From a virus: a DNA stretch of 21,835 nucleotides. Position 1 is the first letter of the stretch; the number at the start of each line of letters is the position of its first letter. Under the pieces are notes generated by a model. It ran no database searches, had not been told where the DNA came from, and saw only the letters and a program-made list of their open reading frames with translations. Shown one piece after another: positions 9,094 through 14,376 of the stretch. A program made the position numbers and the translations under genes. Where the stretch lies: positions 1-21,835 of the IMG/VR virus record IMGVR_UViG_3300017719_000253. One strand, written 5' to 3'.

Positions 9094-9483
9094 TTACTTC
9101 CTGTATTGTCTAACCTTCTTGGCTATCCTTTTGGGTTGTCTTACAAACTGTTTTCCTTTTTTGTTGCCTGCTGCCTTTGCTCTATTAGTAGCTCTTTTTT
9201 CCGCTGGACTTAGTGCTTTCCAAGCTGCATCTGGTAAGTAACGTTTCTTTCCTCCAGACTTCTTTCCATCTGATGTTCTCCACTTTTGCTTCGTCCACTT
9301 ACTTAGTTTATTGCTTTTCTTCTTAGCACCTCTGTAACCTCCTCCTCCTTTTTTATATCTAGCTACAGCCAGCTGTGCCTTACGAGCAGACCACTGACCA
9401 GCACGACCACCTTTCGTACCAGCTTTTACTGCTGCTACGATGCGCTTCCATAATGCAGGGTTTGATTTCTTAGCGGAACTCAT
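9094..9483 (-). CDS. Very basic small protein, DUF5872-like
   Basis: This 129-aa protein is extremely rich in Lys and Arg. It contains the run GGRAGQWSARKAQLAVARYK, then KLSKWTKQKWRTSDGK, then RYLPDAAWKALSPAEKRATN, and ends in FVRQPKRIAKKVRQYRK. I recognise this pattern (WSARKAQLA / LSKWT / RYLP..W..LSP.E..ATN) as that of DUF5872-type proteins known from phages and large eukaryotic viruses; this is from memory and unchecked. The function of the family is not established. The charge suggests binding to DNA or RNA, perhaps inside the head. It is the last gene before a terminator, 3 bases after the stop of a 33-aa acidic peptide with which it could be co-expressed. Confidence 0.72.
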   Translation of the reverse strand: MSSAKKSNPALWKRIVAAVKAGTKGGRAGQWSARKAQLAVARYKKGGGGYRGAKKKSNKLSKWTKQKWRTSDGKKSGGKKRYLPDAAWKALSPAEKRATNRAKAAGNKKGKQFVRQPKRIAKKVRQYRK

Positions 9484-9486
9484 AAT

Positions 9487-9588
9487 TTAGCTGCCACAGG
9501 CTTCACAGTCTTCTGGATTATCAATCCCACAGGTTGGTTGTTCTGCTGATTCTAATTCGTTGACGAAATTTGCAAAGCTGTCGCTCAT
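9487..9588 (-). CDS. 33-aa acidic peptide with a CxxC ending
   Basis: This short frame (ATG at 9588) encodes an acidic peptide opening MSDSFANFVNELESAEQ. It has Cys at residues 20, 28 and 31 (CEAC near the end), compatible with a small metal site or a disulphide. It fills the otherwise empty stretch between the 105-aa membrane protein and the DUF5872-like gene and stops 3 bases before the latter's start (TAAATTATG). The codons look like those of neighbouring genes. A weak promoter-like TAACTTCG (one mismatch to TAnnTTTG) lies 34 bases before the start, at 9623-9630. Because of its small size the call is tentative; no function is proposed. Confidence 0.5.
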   Translation of the reverse strand: MSDSFANFVNELESAEQPTCGIDNPEDCEACGS

Positions 9589-9645
9589 TGGAAAATATTT
9601 ATAGGTTAAACAAAAACGAACTACGAAGTTACGAATTATACTGCT

Positions 9646-9963
9646 TTATTTTTTACGCATCATGCCAAGTATAGTATCTTTTCTTTTTTCGTTTAGAGCT
9701 TTATTATTGTCCCTGTATAATATCATTGCAAATATTATAAGAACTATCATAATAGCAAAAAAGGTAGGGACTATCCAATATTGCCAATTAGCTGTAGCTA
9801 CACCTTCATTACTTTCTTCTTTCCCCTTCCAACTGTCTTTATGGTCTTTATGAACATAGATGTAGCGCATTTGAGAAACATCATAATCTACAGCTACACT
9901 ATCTTTATAGCCGCTTGCCCAATCTCTTACACTATCTGCGTAACTAGTTTTTTTCTGTGGCAT
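9646..9963 (-). CDS. Single-pass small membrane protein
   Basis: This 105-aa protein has one clear membrane segment at about residues 62-83 (IVPTFFAIMIVLIIFAMILY). It is flanked by a 60-residue polar N-terminal part rich in Lys, Asp, Tyr and Ser and a short basic C-terminal tail (KRKDTILGMMRKK). The positive C-terminus suggests that end is cytoplasmic and the N-terminal domain lies outside or in the periplasm. The start overlaps the end of the upstream 181-aa membrane gene by 20 bases, so the two are probably translated together. It belongs to the operon carrying the histidine kinase and receiver genes. It could be a holin or spanin-like lysis accessory or a signalling partner; the sequence alone does not decide. 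Confidence 0.72.
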   Translation of the reverse strand: MPQKKTSYADSVRDWASGYKDSVAVDYDVSQMRYIYVHKDHKDSWKGKEESNEGVATANWQYWIVPTFFAIMIVLIIFAMILYRDNNKALNEKRKDTILGMMRKK

Positions 9964-10489
9964 ACTTCACTCCCATTATAGTTCCTATGATACTGAAGCT
10001 GTTGGTCAGTAGTATACCAAACAGATTACTCCAAGCGTTTCCTAGTATTGTAGTGTCCTTATTAGCTAACATAGCTGTAACATACATAAGGGTAGTTAGT
10101 ATGCCTACACCTATAATAATAACCAGAGCAACCTTTACAATAAGACCTATCAGCTCAAACTGAGTACGCTTTTGCATAAGGTCTAAATCTTCAACAGCTT
10201 CATCCCTTAGTTTTTCAGCTTCACCCTTTTCATTTTGAAGCTCTATTACAAGAGCTTCTTTTACTACAGCAGCTTCTTCCAGTTCTTTGTTCTGAGCCTG
10301 TACTTGCTTAGTAACGTCAAGCCTTTTTCTTCTGGCTAGTCTGTCTTTTGTTTTGCACTCCTCTATATATGTAACGACATCTTTATGTAAAGAATCTTTA
10401 AGAATCTTTACAAAGTTTCCTTCTATGTAAACCTTTTTAGCTTTTGCTTTACGTAAGGCTTCATTTATAGTGTCGTTACCATTTATCAT
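9944..10489 (-). CDS. Coiled-coil membrane protein coupled to the receiver gene
   Basis: This 181-aa protein has three parts: a basic soluble N-terminal portion (1-55, with ALRKAKAKKVYIEGN), a charged heptad-like coiled coil (about 55-110, with KELEEAAVVKEALVIELQNE), and two membrane segments (about 113-140, LIVKVALVIIIGVGILTTLM, and about 150-174). With two helices in the membrane the soluble part and the short C-terminus are probably on the same side. Its ATG overlaps the stop of the receiver gene (ATGA), a sign of translational coupling. It is a candidate output partner of the phage two-component system, or a holin-type protein with an unusual cytoplasmic stalk. No known family was recognised; function is inferred from neighbours only. 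Confidence 0.75.
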   Translation of the reverse strand: MINGNDTINEALRKAKAKKVYIEGNFVKILKDSLHKDVVTYIEECKTKDRLARRKRLDVTKQVQAQNKELEEAAVVKEALVIELQNEKGEAEKLRDEAVEDLDLMQKRTQFELIGLIVKVALVIIIGVGILTTLMYVTAMLANKDTTILGNAWSNLFGILLTNSFSIIGTIMGVKYATEKN

Positions 10490-10923
10490 TTATATATTTT
10501 AAATGGAGCTTTTCGAGACACGTAGCCGTCATAGTCTTTTACAAACTCTTCTAAACGTGGTTCTATTTCATCAGACTTAATAATCCAAAACTGTGCGCCT
10601 ACTTCTTTCGCTTTATCAATTTCTTGGTTATCATCAGAGCTAGATATGATGCCAATAACCACTCCATTTCCATAATCTGTATTTATTTTTCTGATAAGCT
10701 CAATGCCGTCAAAGCTTGAGCCAATAATGTTTAGGTCTACAAAGACACATTCTGGTCTGTCCATTGCTGGGCTTTCTTCAAACCACTTTTTAAAAAGGCG
10801 GTCTGCTTCATCTGAAGAGTTTAGTGCTTGTAGAGATAGTGTCATGTCAAGAAGGCTACACGCATCTTCAAAGACTAAGTGAAATAGGTCTTCGTCATCT
10901 ATTAGTAGTATAGAGTCAATCAT
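10486..10923 (-). CDS. Stand-alone response-regulator receiver (REC) protein
   Basis: This 145-aa protein is a single receiver domain that would accept a phosphoryl group from the neighbouring histidine kinase. The key residues are in place: the acidic pair in LLIDDED (D9, D10), the phospho-acceptor Asp in VFVDLNI (D63), the switch Ser in GIISSSDD (S94 or S95) and the conserved Lys in WIIKSDE (K116). After the REC fold only a short tail remains (about 20 residues, YVSRKAPFKIYK), so there is no DNA-binding or enzymatic output domain and it must act through a protein partner. Both ends overlap neighbours by ATGA junctions: the kinase upstream, the coiled-coil membrane protein downstream. That partner is a natural candidate target. 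The REC assignment is secure; the target is inference. Confidence 0.92.
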   Translation of the reverse strand: MIDSILLIDDEDLFHLVFEDACSLLDMTLSLQALNSSDEADRLFKKWFEESPAMDRPECVFVDLNIIGSSFDGIELIRKINTDYGNGVVIGIISSSDDNQEIDKAKEVGAQFWIIKSDEIEPRLEEFVKDYDGYVSRKAPFKIYK

Positions 10924-12152
10924 AGTTGTATTCTTATTTTTGTTCCTTGTTCTAATTTTTCTGCTGTTATTTTAAATCCGTGTTCTTCAACGATGGCTAC
11001 ACATATATTTAATCCAAGACCGCTTCCATTTTCATTTTGGTCTTCCTTCCTAGCATATGCTTTGGAGTAGTTATCAAAGTTTTCTTGATTCATACCCCTT
11101 CCATTGTCTTCAACTACTAAAATACTTTCGCTTTCCATATAAATAGACACCCTTTTTGTAGAGTTATCATTATATTTTAGTCCGTTTCTAATTAGGTTGT
11201 CTACAGCAGTACAGAACAAAGCCTCGTTGACTTTGAAATCTACCAGTTCTTTTATTTCTACTTGTTTAATGTATGATGTTGACGATAAGTAACTCAACAG
11301 GATATCTCGTAGGTTTACTACGTTCTTTTCTAATTGAGCATCATTCTTTACAAGGTTGGTAAACTCTTTAACACCCTTGTATACTTTCTGTGTATGTATC
11401 AACCCCTCTTGTATCATTTTAAGCGGTGCTGATATTTTTAAATCTGTTATGTTTTGTTGCGTTAATCTGCGTTTTAAGGAGCTTAATCCTCTTGGTATAT
11501 ATGTGTTGATACCAGAATGCATATCGTGTCTTAGAATCTTTGCAGCGTGTTCTAGATACCCATTCTTTTTATTTACCTCAAACTCTATAATCTTCTTGTC
11601 GGTAATATCTGTAGCAATCTTAAGCACACGATAAACTTCTCCGTATGGATTTTTAATAGGGTTGTAGTTTCCGTATATCCAGAACTCCTTGCCCTTTTTA
11701 TCTATACGCAAAAACTCACCGCTACTTACTTTGCCTTTTCTCAGGTTATACCAAAAGGTATTGTATTTATCTTCATCTGTATCACTAGGCATAAACATTC
11801 TGTGATGTTTACCTATAACCTCTTCTTCAGAATAGCCTGTAGTATCACAAAATATACTGTTACAAGAAAGTATAGTTCCGTTTGTGTCAAACTCTACTAG
11901 TGCGTTAGACTTGTTGATTGCCGAAAGTGTATCGTCTATAGACTGAAATTTATACCTAACCTTTCTGATAAACTCTACAGCAACAAAAAAGAAGAAAGGC
12001 ATAAAAGAAACAATAGCTATCCATCCGTACCAAACAGATTTCCTGCTAAGTTCAGCATACTCTATAAGCAATGCGCTTTGATAAGAAAAAAAAGACACCA
12101 TAATAGCAATGGCTATTGCTAAAGATATCTTAGATAGTAACGAGAGTTTCAT
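10920..12152 (-). CDS. Membrane PAS-sensor histidine kinase
   Basis: This 410-aa protein is a complete sensor kinase. Two membrane segments (about 8-30 and 43-63) enclose only a short external loop. A PAS domain (about 75-187) carries the HHRMF motif at 116-120 and ends TDITDKK; this type is familiar from PAS domains of chemoreceptor-like sensors. The dimerisation/phospho-acceptor helix has RHDMHSGIN with H209 as likely phospho-site. The ATPase domain has an N-box (NLIRNGLKYN, 319-328), G1 (VEDNGRGM, 347-354) and G2 (GSGLGLNI, 376-383). It autophosphorylates on His and should pass phosphate to D63 of the next gene's REC protein, whose start overlaps this stop codon by ATGA. The very short periplasmic loop suggests a cytoplasmic or membrane signal. 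A kinase of host type inside a phage late operon is unusual. Divergence of the H-box from the common HExRTPL form is noted. Confidence 0.93.
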   Translation of the reverse strand: MKLSLLSKISLAIAIAIMVSFFSYQSALLIEYAELSRKSVWYGWIAIVSFMPFFFFVAVEFIRKVRYKFQSIDDTLSAINKSNALVEFDTNGTILSCNSIFCDTTGYSEEEVIGKHHRMFMPSDTDEDKYNTFWYNLRKGKVSSGEFLRIDKKGKEFWIYGNYNPIKNPYGEVYRVLKIATDITDKKIIEFEVNKKNGYLEHAAKILRHDMHSGINTYIPRGLSSLKRRLTQQNITDLKISAPLKMIQEGLIHTQKVYKGVKEFTNLVKNDAQLEKNVVNLRDILLSYLSSTSYIKQVEIKELVDFKVNEALFCTAVDNLIRNGLKYNDNSTKRVSIYMESESILVVEDNGRGMNQENFDNYSKAYARKEDQNENGSGLGLNICVAIVEEHGFKITAEKLEQGTKIRIQL

Positions 12153-12310
12153 TTTTTAGCCTTGTCTTTCCGAAGAAGATACCAGCGTTGTAAGGTGTAT
12201 CCGATAGATACGATTAGAAGCATTAGCTTGAGAGCCATCTCAACGTGAGCCATAGATATTGTAAAAGCTGTTGCGTTTAGTAATATTAATCTGAAGTCTG
12301 ATTCCGTCAT
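12149..12310 (-). CDS. 53-aa single-pass membrane protein
   Basis: Hand translation from the ATG at 12310 gives a 53-aa protein opening MTESDFRLILLNATAFTISM. One or possibly two hydrophobic stretches follow (AFTISMAHVEMALKLMLLIV, about 15-34, continuing to about 40) with a basic tail (LLRKDKAKK). Its start overlaps the stop of the upstream basic protein (TAATG) and its stop overlaps the kinase start (ATGA). It is therefore locked between two genes by translational coupling, which strongly supports that it is real despite its size. Similar tiny membrane proteins are common in marine phages, with no settled function. A small holin or an accessory of the adjacent sensor kinase are both possible. 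Which side the tail faces (cytoplasm by the positive-inside rule) is inference. Confidence 0.78.
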   Translation of the reverse strand: MTESDFRLILLNATAFTISMAHVEMALKLMLLIVSIGYTLQRWYLLRKDKAKK

Positions 12311-12603
12311 TACCACTTAACTTTATTAGCCCAATATGCTGCACTTAAAACGCCTTTAACAATGTTTTTTCTGTGACGAGCTTTGAACGATTTTCTTTTT
12401 GCTTTCATTTTAGCAGACTCGCCAGCTTTAGGTTTTCCTGCTGTGCTTGCCCCTTGTTCTCCAAAACGAATTGTTTTAATAGTAGAGCCAGACTTAGCGA
12501 CAACGATGTGAGACTTTTTAGGATGGTTAGGGGTACGCTTAGGTTTGTTATAACCAGATACTCCTGCCCTTTCTAAACGTGAGTCTTTCTTCTTCGCTTT
12601 CAT
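12310..12603 (-). CDS. Small basic phage protein of the AAYWANKVKW type
   Basis: This 97-aa, strongly basic protein contains SGYNKPKRTPNHPKKSHIVV, TIRFGEQG and an end reading FKARHRKNIVKGVLSAAYWA followed by NKVKW. I recall this as a widespread small protein of marine and other phages, commonly encoded near head genes. Its function is not known to me; a nucleic-acid-associated virion role would fit its charge. It opens the operon that continues through the two-component genes. A TAnnTTTG element ends only 4 bases before this ATG, so the mRNA may have almost no leader. No other in-frame ATG occurs before residue 66, and the conserved-looking N-terminus favours this start. Confidence 0.8.
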   Translation of the reverse strand: MKAKKKDSRLERAGVSGYNKPKRTPNHPKKSHIVVAKSGSTIKTIRFGEQGASTAGKPKAGESAKMKAKRKSFKARHRKNIVKGVLSAAYWANKVKW

Positions 12604-12607
12604 TAGA

Positions 12608-12615
12608 CAAAGATA
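12608..12615 (-). promoter_or_regulatory. TAnnTTTG promoter element for the two-component operon
   Basis: The minus strand reads TATCTTTG. It begins where the U-tract of the preceding terminator ends and finishes 4 bases before the ATG at 12603, implying a leaderless or nearly leaderless transcript. All genes down to 9094 lie in the same direction without another strong promoter. Confidence 0.68.
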
Positions 12616-12645
12616 TAAAAAAAGGCTGCACGTAAATGCAGCCTT
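12616..12645 (-). terminator. Rho-independent terminator after the four-paralogue cluster
   Basis: In the minus-strand transcript AAGGCUGCA pairs perfectly with UGCAGCCUU (9 pairs) around a 6-base loop, followed by a run of U (the A-run 12616-12623). It ends the cluster transcribed from 14085 and 13288 and touches the next operon's promoter. Confidence 0.92.
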
Positions 12646-12670
12646 CTGAATATCAGTATATTAATAATTC

Positions 12671-12979
12671 TTATGCAAAAGTAACAGCATCTACATTGTT
12701 TGTTGGTGCAACTACGTAGTATTTTTTGCTTTTTAACTCACCGATAGGCGATGCTAAGTCTGACATTGCTTTTTTAATTTGTAATACAATCGCATCACGA
12801 ACATTTTCGTCAGCGTGATTTTCAGTAGTCAATGTTACCAAACCACCATCAGCGTAATGAATTTTACAACTTGTACCACTGTGTTGGTCTACTGTAGCAA
12901 TACCTTCAGCAGCAATTACAATATCTGGTCTTGCAGTACCACTGTTATCGAATGGAATTTTTAAATATTTGCTTGTCAT
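12671..12979 (-). CDS. Small unknown protein, paralogue 4 of 4
   Basis: This 102-aa protein is of unknown function. It shares with the three genes upstream a layout of an N-terminal strand (KYLKIPF), a second hydrophobic block (IVIAAEGIATV), the pair HYADGGLVTLTTENHADENV around a Gly-Gly turn, and a helix (VRDAIVLQIKKAMSDLA). The closest match in the cluster is the 118-aa member: both have GG followed by HxDExxR. It is the last gene before the terminator at 12616-12645 and is separated by 12 bases from the 98-aa member. Soluble, with no membrane segment or catalytic motif. The cluster lies in the head-gene region, so a minor or decorating virion component is plausible but unproven. Confidence 0.75.
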   Translation of the reverse strand: MTSKYLKIPFDNSGTARPDIVIAAEGIATVDQHSGTSCKIHYADGGLVTLTTENHADENVRDAIVLQIKKAMSDLASPIGELKSKKYYVVAPTNNVDAVTFA

Positions 12980-12991
12980 GATAATTTTTTA

Positions 12992-13288
12992 TTAAGCTGT
13001 TGCTATTGCAGATACAGCTTCAGTTAGTGTAATATTTTTCTCTTCAACGTCTCTTATAGAAGGACTTGGAGATTTTAGAGCATCTTGAGCTGCTTCAATA
13101 CCTGCTAACAATTCTGTGTAGACCGCATCTGCAGTAGAATCATCATTATGAGTACAACTAGTCACTACTCCTCCTTTTTGAAAAATCACAGTTGTGTCAT
13201 TAGCAGTCTGTGCTATTCCAATTATATCTTTCACGGCAATCGTATGATTACCTTCACCAGTAACTGCAAATGTTATAAATCTTGCCAT
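12992..13288 (-). CDS. Small unknown protein, paralogue 3 of 4
   Basis: This 98-aa protein follows the cluster pattern: RFITFAV strand, HTIAVKDIIGI (the D-I block), TTVIFQKGGVVTSCTHNDDS (the Gly-Gly turn followed by His and Asp), a helix ending EAAQDALKS, then PSPSIRDVEEKNITL. That last segment echoes PSMDLRLKDVDCELT in the 120-aa member, so these two may be the closest pair for the C-terminal part. It has its own TAnnTTTG promoter 27 bases upstream. Function unknown; probably a small structural protein. The N-terminal ATG is preceded by an A-rich leader (AAAAAAAATAAAC), typical of Bacteroidota genes that do not rely on a Shine-Dalgarno site. Confidence 0.75.
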   Translation of the reverse strand: MARFITFAVTGEGNHTIAVKDIIGIAQTANDTTVIFQKGGVVTSCTHNDDSTADAVYTELLAGIEAAQDALKSPSPSIRDVEEKNITLTEAVSAIATA

Positions 13289-13315
13289 GTTTATTTTTTT
13301 TAATCTTTTACGCTA

Positions 13316-13323
13316 CAAAGATA
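13316..13323 (-). promoter_or_regulatory. TAnnTTTG promoter inside the paralogue cluster
   Basis: The minus strand reads TATCTTTG, 27 bases before the ATG at 13288. It lies inside a short dyad, CGCTA-TCTTTG-TAGCG (13311-13326). About 20 bases upstream is GTTAAAAG, which could be part of the -33 region. Confidence 0.66.
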
Positions 13324-13359
13324 GCGATTATTTCTTTTAACTATTTATGTTTCAATACC

Positions 13360-13716
13360 TTACACTTCTGAAACAGCTATGCTAGGATTAAAGAATGTTG
13401 CTTCATCTGTAAGCTTCGATACATTTGTGTCTCCGCTATCTACAAGAGTAGAGGCAACTGGGTAAACAACTTGGTTCTTTTTTCCTGCACTATGATAATC
13501 AGACCTTGCGAGTTTAATAAGTCTGTATATTTCGTTTCTTAAAGTTTCGTCAGTGTGACTTACTACAGGTAATTCAATAATAGCACCGCCTTCGTAAAAT
13601 ATTTTTATTTTAGTATTTTCACCGTTATCAATACTTACGATATCGTCTACACTAAAGTAAAACGGAGGAGCGTCACTAATATTTACTTGAATCTCTATTA
13701 ACTTGTGACTTTTCAT
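13360..13716 (-). CDS. Small unknown protein, paralogue 2 of 4
   Basis: This 118-aa protein fits the four-gene pattern: N-terminal strand KLIEIQVNI, the block FYFSVDDIVSI, the Gly-Gly turn in IKIFYEGGAIIELPVVSHTD followed by Glu, and a helix LRNEIYRLIKLARSD. A longer C-terminal extension (about 75-118) with VYPVASTLVDSG and a final hydrophilic stretch is unlike the shorter members. It starts 6 bases after the stop of the 120-aa member and so shares its transcript. No enzymatic motif, signal peptide or membrane segment. Function unknown; a head-associated accessory role is inferred only from location between head-fibre and scaffold genes. Confidence 0.74.
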   Translation of the reverse strand: MKSHKLIEIQVNISDAPPFYFSVDDIVSIDNGENTKIKIFYEGGAIIELPVVSHTDETLRNEIYRLIKLARSDYHSAGKKNQVVYPVASTLVDSGDTNVSKLTDEATFFNPSIAVSEV

Positions 13717-13722
13717 AATATT

Positions 13723-14085
13723 TTAAGCTAATGTTTGTTGTGTGTATGTAGCTCCTGTAGAAAGACCTACAGCAACCTGTAAAACTTCAAATGCAGTTGG
13801 AGGATATGTTAATTCACAGTCTACGTCTTTAAGTCTTAAATCCATACTAGGCATTCTGACCTCAGCTCTAGCTTTTTTGTAACTAGCTAAAGCGGTAGCT
13901 ACCTGTTCAGCGCACTTAGCCATAGTTCCTGCGGTACTAGCTTTCACCTCAGCAACATGACCGCCTTTTAAATAAAAAACTAAAGTCGTGTTTGATGAAC
14001 CTCTGCCAAAAGCTTGAATATCGTCAAGAGCAATTTTAAACTCTCCTTCGTCAGTATCTGTTTTTACTACTATGTACTTGTGCAT
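13723..14085 (-). CDS. Small unknown protein, paralogue 1 of 4
   Basis: This 120-aa protein is the first of the tandem group. It shows KYIVVKTD, then FKIALDDIQAFG (D-I block), TTLVFYLKGGHVAEVKAS (Gly-Gly turn) and a helix, AEQVATALASYKKA. A C-terminal region follows with MPSMDLRLKDVDCELTYPPT and a Gly/Thr-rich end. It is transcribed from a TAnnTTTG promoter 22 bases upstream (14108-14115). Unknown function. The group has diverged strongly in sequence while keeping the order strand, D-I block, GG turn and helix, so duplication must be old or selection for variation strong. Confidence 0.74.
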   Translation of the reverse strand: MHKYIVVKTDTDEGEFKIALDDIQAFGRGSSNTTLVFYLKGGHVAEVKASTAGTMAKCAEQVATALASYKKARAEVRMPSMDLRLKDVDCELTYPPTAFEVLQVAVGLSTGATYTQQTLA

Positions 14086-14107
14086 AATACCTCTTTTATA
14101 TCAATTA

Positions 14108-14115
14108 CAAAGATA
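14108..14115 (-). promoter_or_regulatory. TAnnTTTG promoter for the paralogue cluster
   Basis: The minus strand reads TATCTTTG, 22 bases before the ATG at 14085, in an AT-rich 80-base gap between genes (14086-14165). No convincing terminator hairpin was found in this gap. Confidence 0.68.
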
Positions 14116-14165
14116 AGAAGAATTATAATATGTTTTTATTGCATGTACCTGTAAATCAATGTGTT

Positions 14166-14372
14166 TTATTCTATATCGGGTATTGGCACATGGTCTATTT
14201 CTTCTAACTCTTCAAGCTCGCTATGTTTAGCTTCATAGGCTGGGTGTGTTAGTACTCCCTTTCCTATTATATAGTTTCCGTTTGCATCGGTTGCAAATCT
14301 TAAAACTCTAGAGCCGTTTCTATAGCCTTCTAGGGCTTTGTATTGCGCTTGTGTTGCTTTAAGTACTTTCAT
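14166..14372 (-). CDS. Short acidic protein after the fibre gene
   Basis: This 68-aa protein begins MKVLKATQAQYKALEGYRNG, has a central GNYIIGKGVLTHPAY and an acidic tail with SELEELEEID. It starts 4 bases after the stop of the 278-aa fibre-like gene and is last in that transcript. Similar small proteins are often found beside fibre genes in marine phages, as far as I recall. It might be a fibre chaperone or a minor subunit, but nothing in the sequence proves either. No membrane segment or signal peptide. Confidence 0.65.
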   Translation of the reverse strand: MKVLKATQAQYKALEGYRNGSRVLRFATDANGNYIIGKGVLTHPAYEAKHSELEELEEIDHVPIPDIE

Positions 14373-14376
14373 TCTA

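Noticed and set aside
10920-12152. Host chromosomal origin for the window because of the two-component genes
   Set aside because: The kinase and receiver are joined by overlapping codons to small phage-type genes and flanked on both sides by head and packaging genes, so they belong to the phage.
14086-14165. Possible terminator in the gap before the paralogue cluster
   Set aside because: The AT-rich gap has no stable G+C stem followed by U; only the promoter element could be supported.
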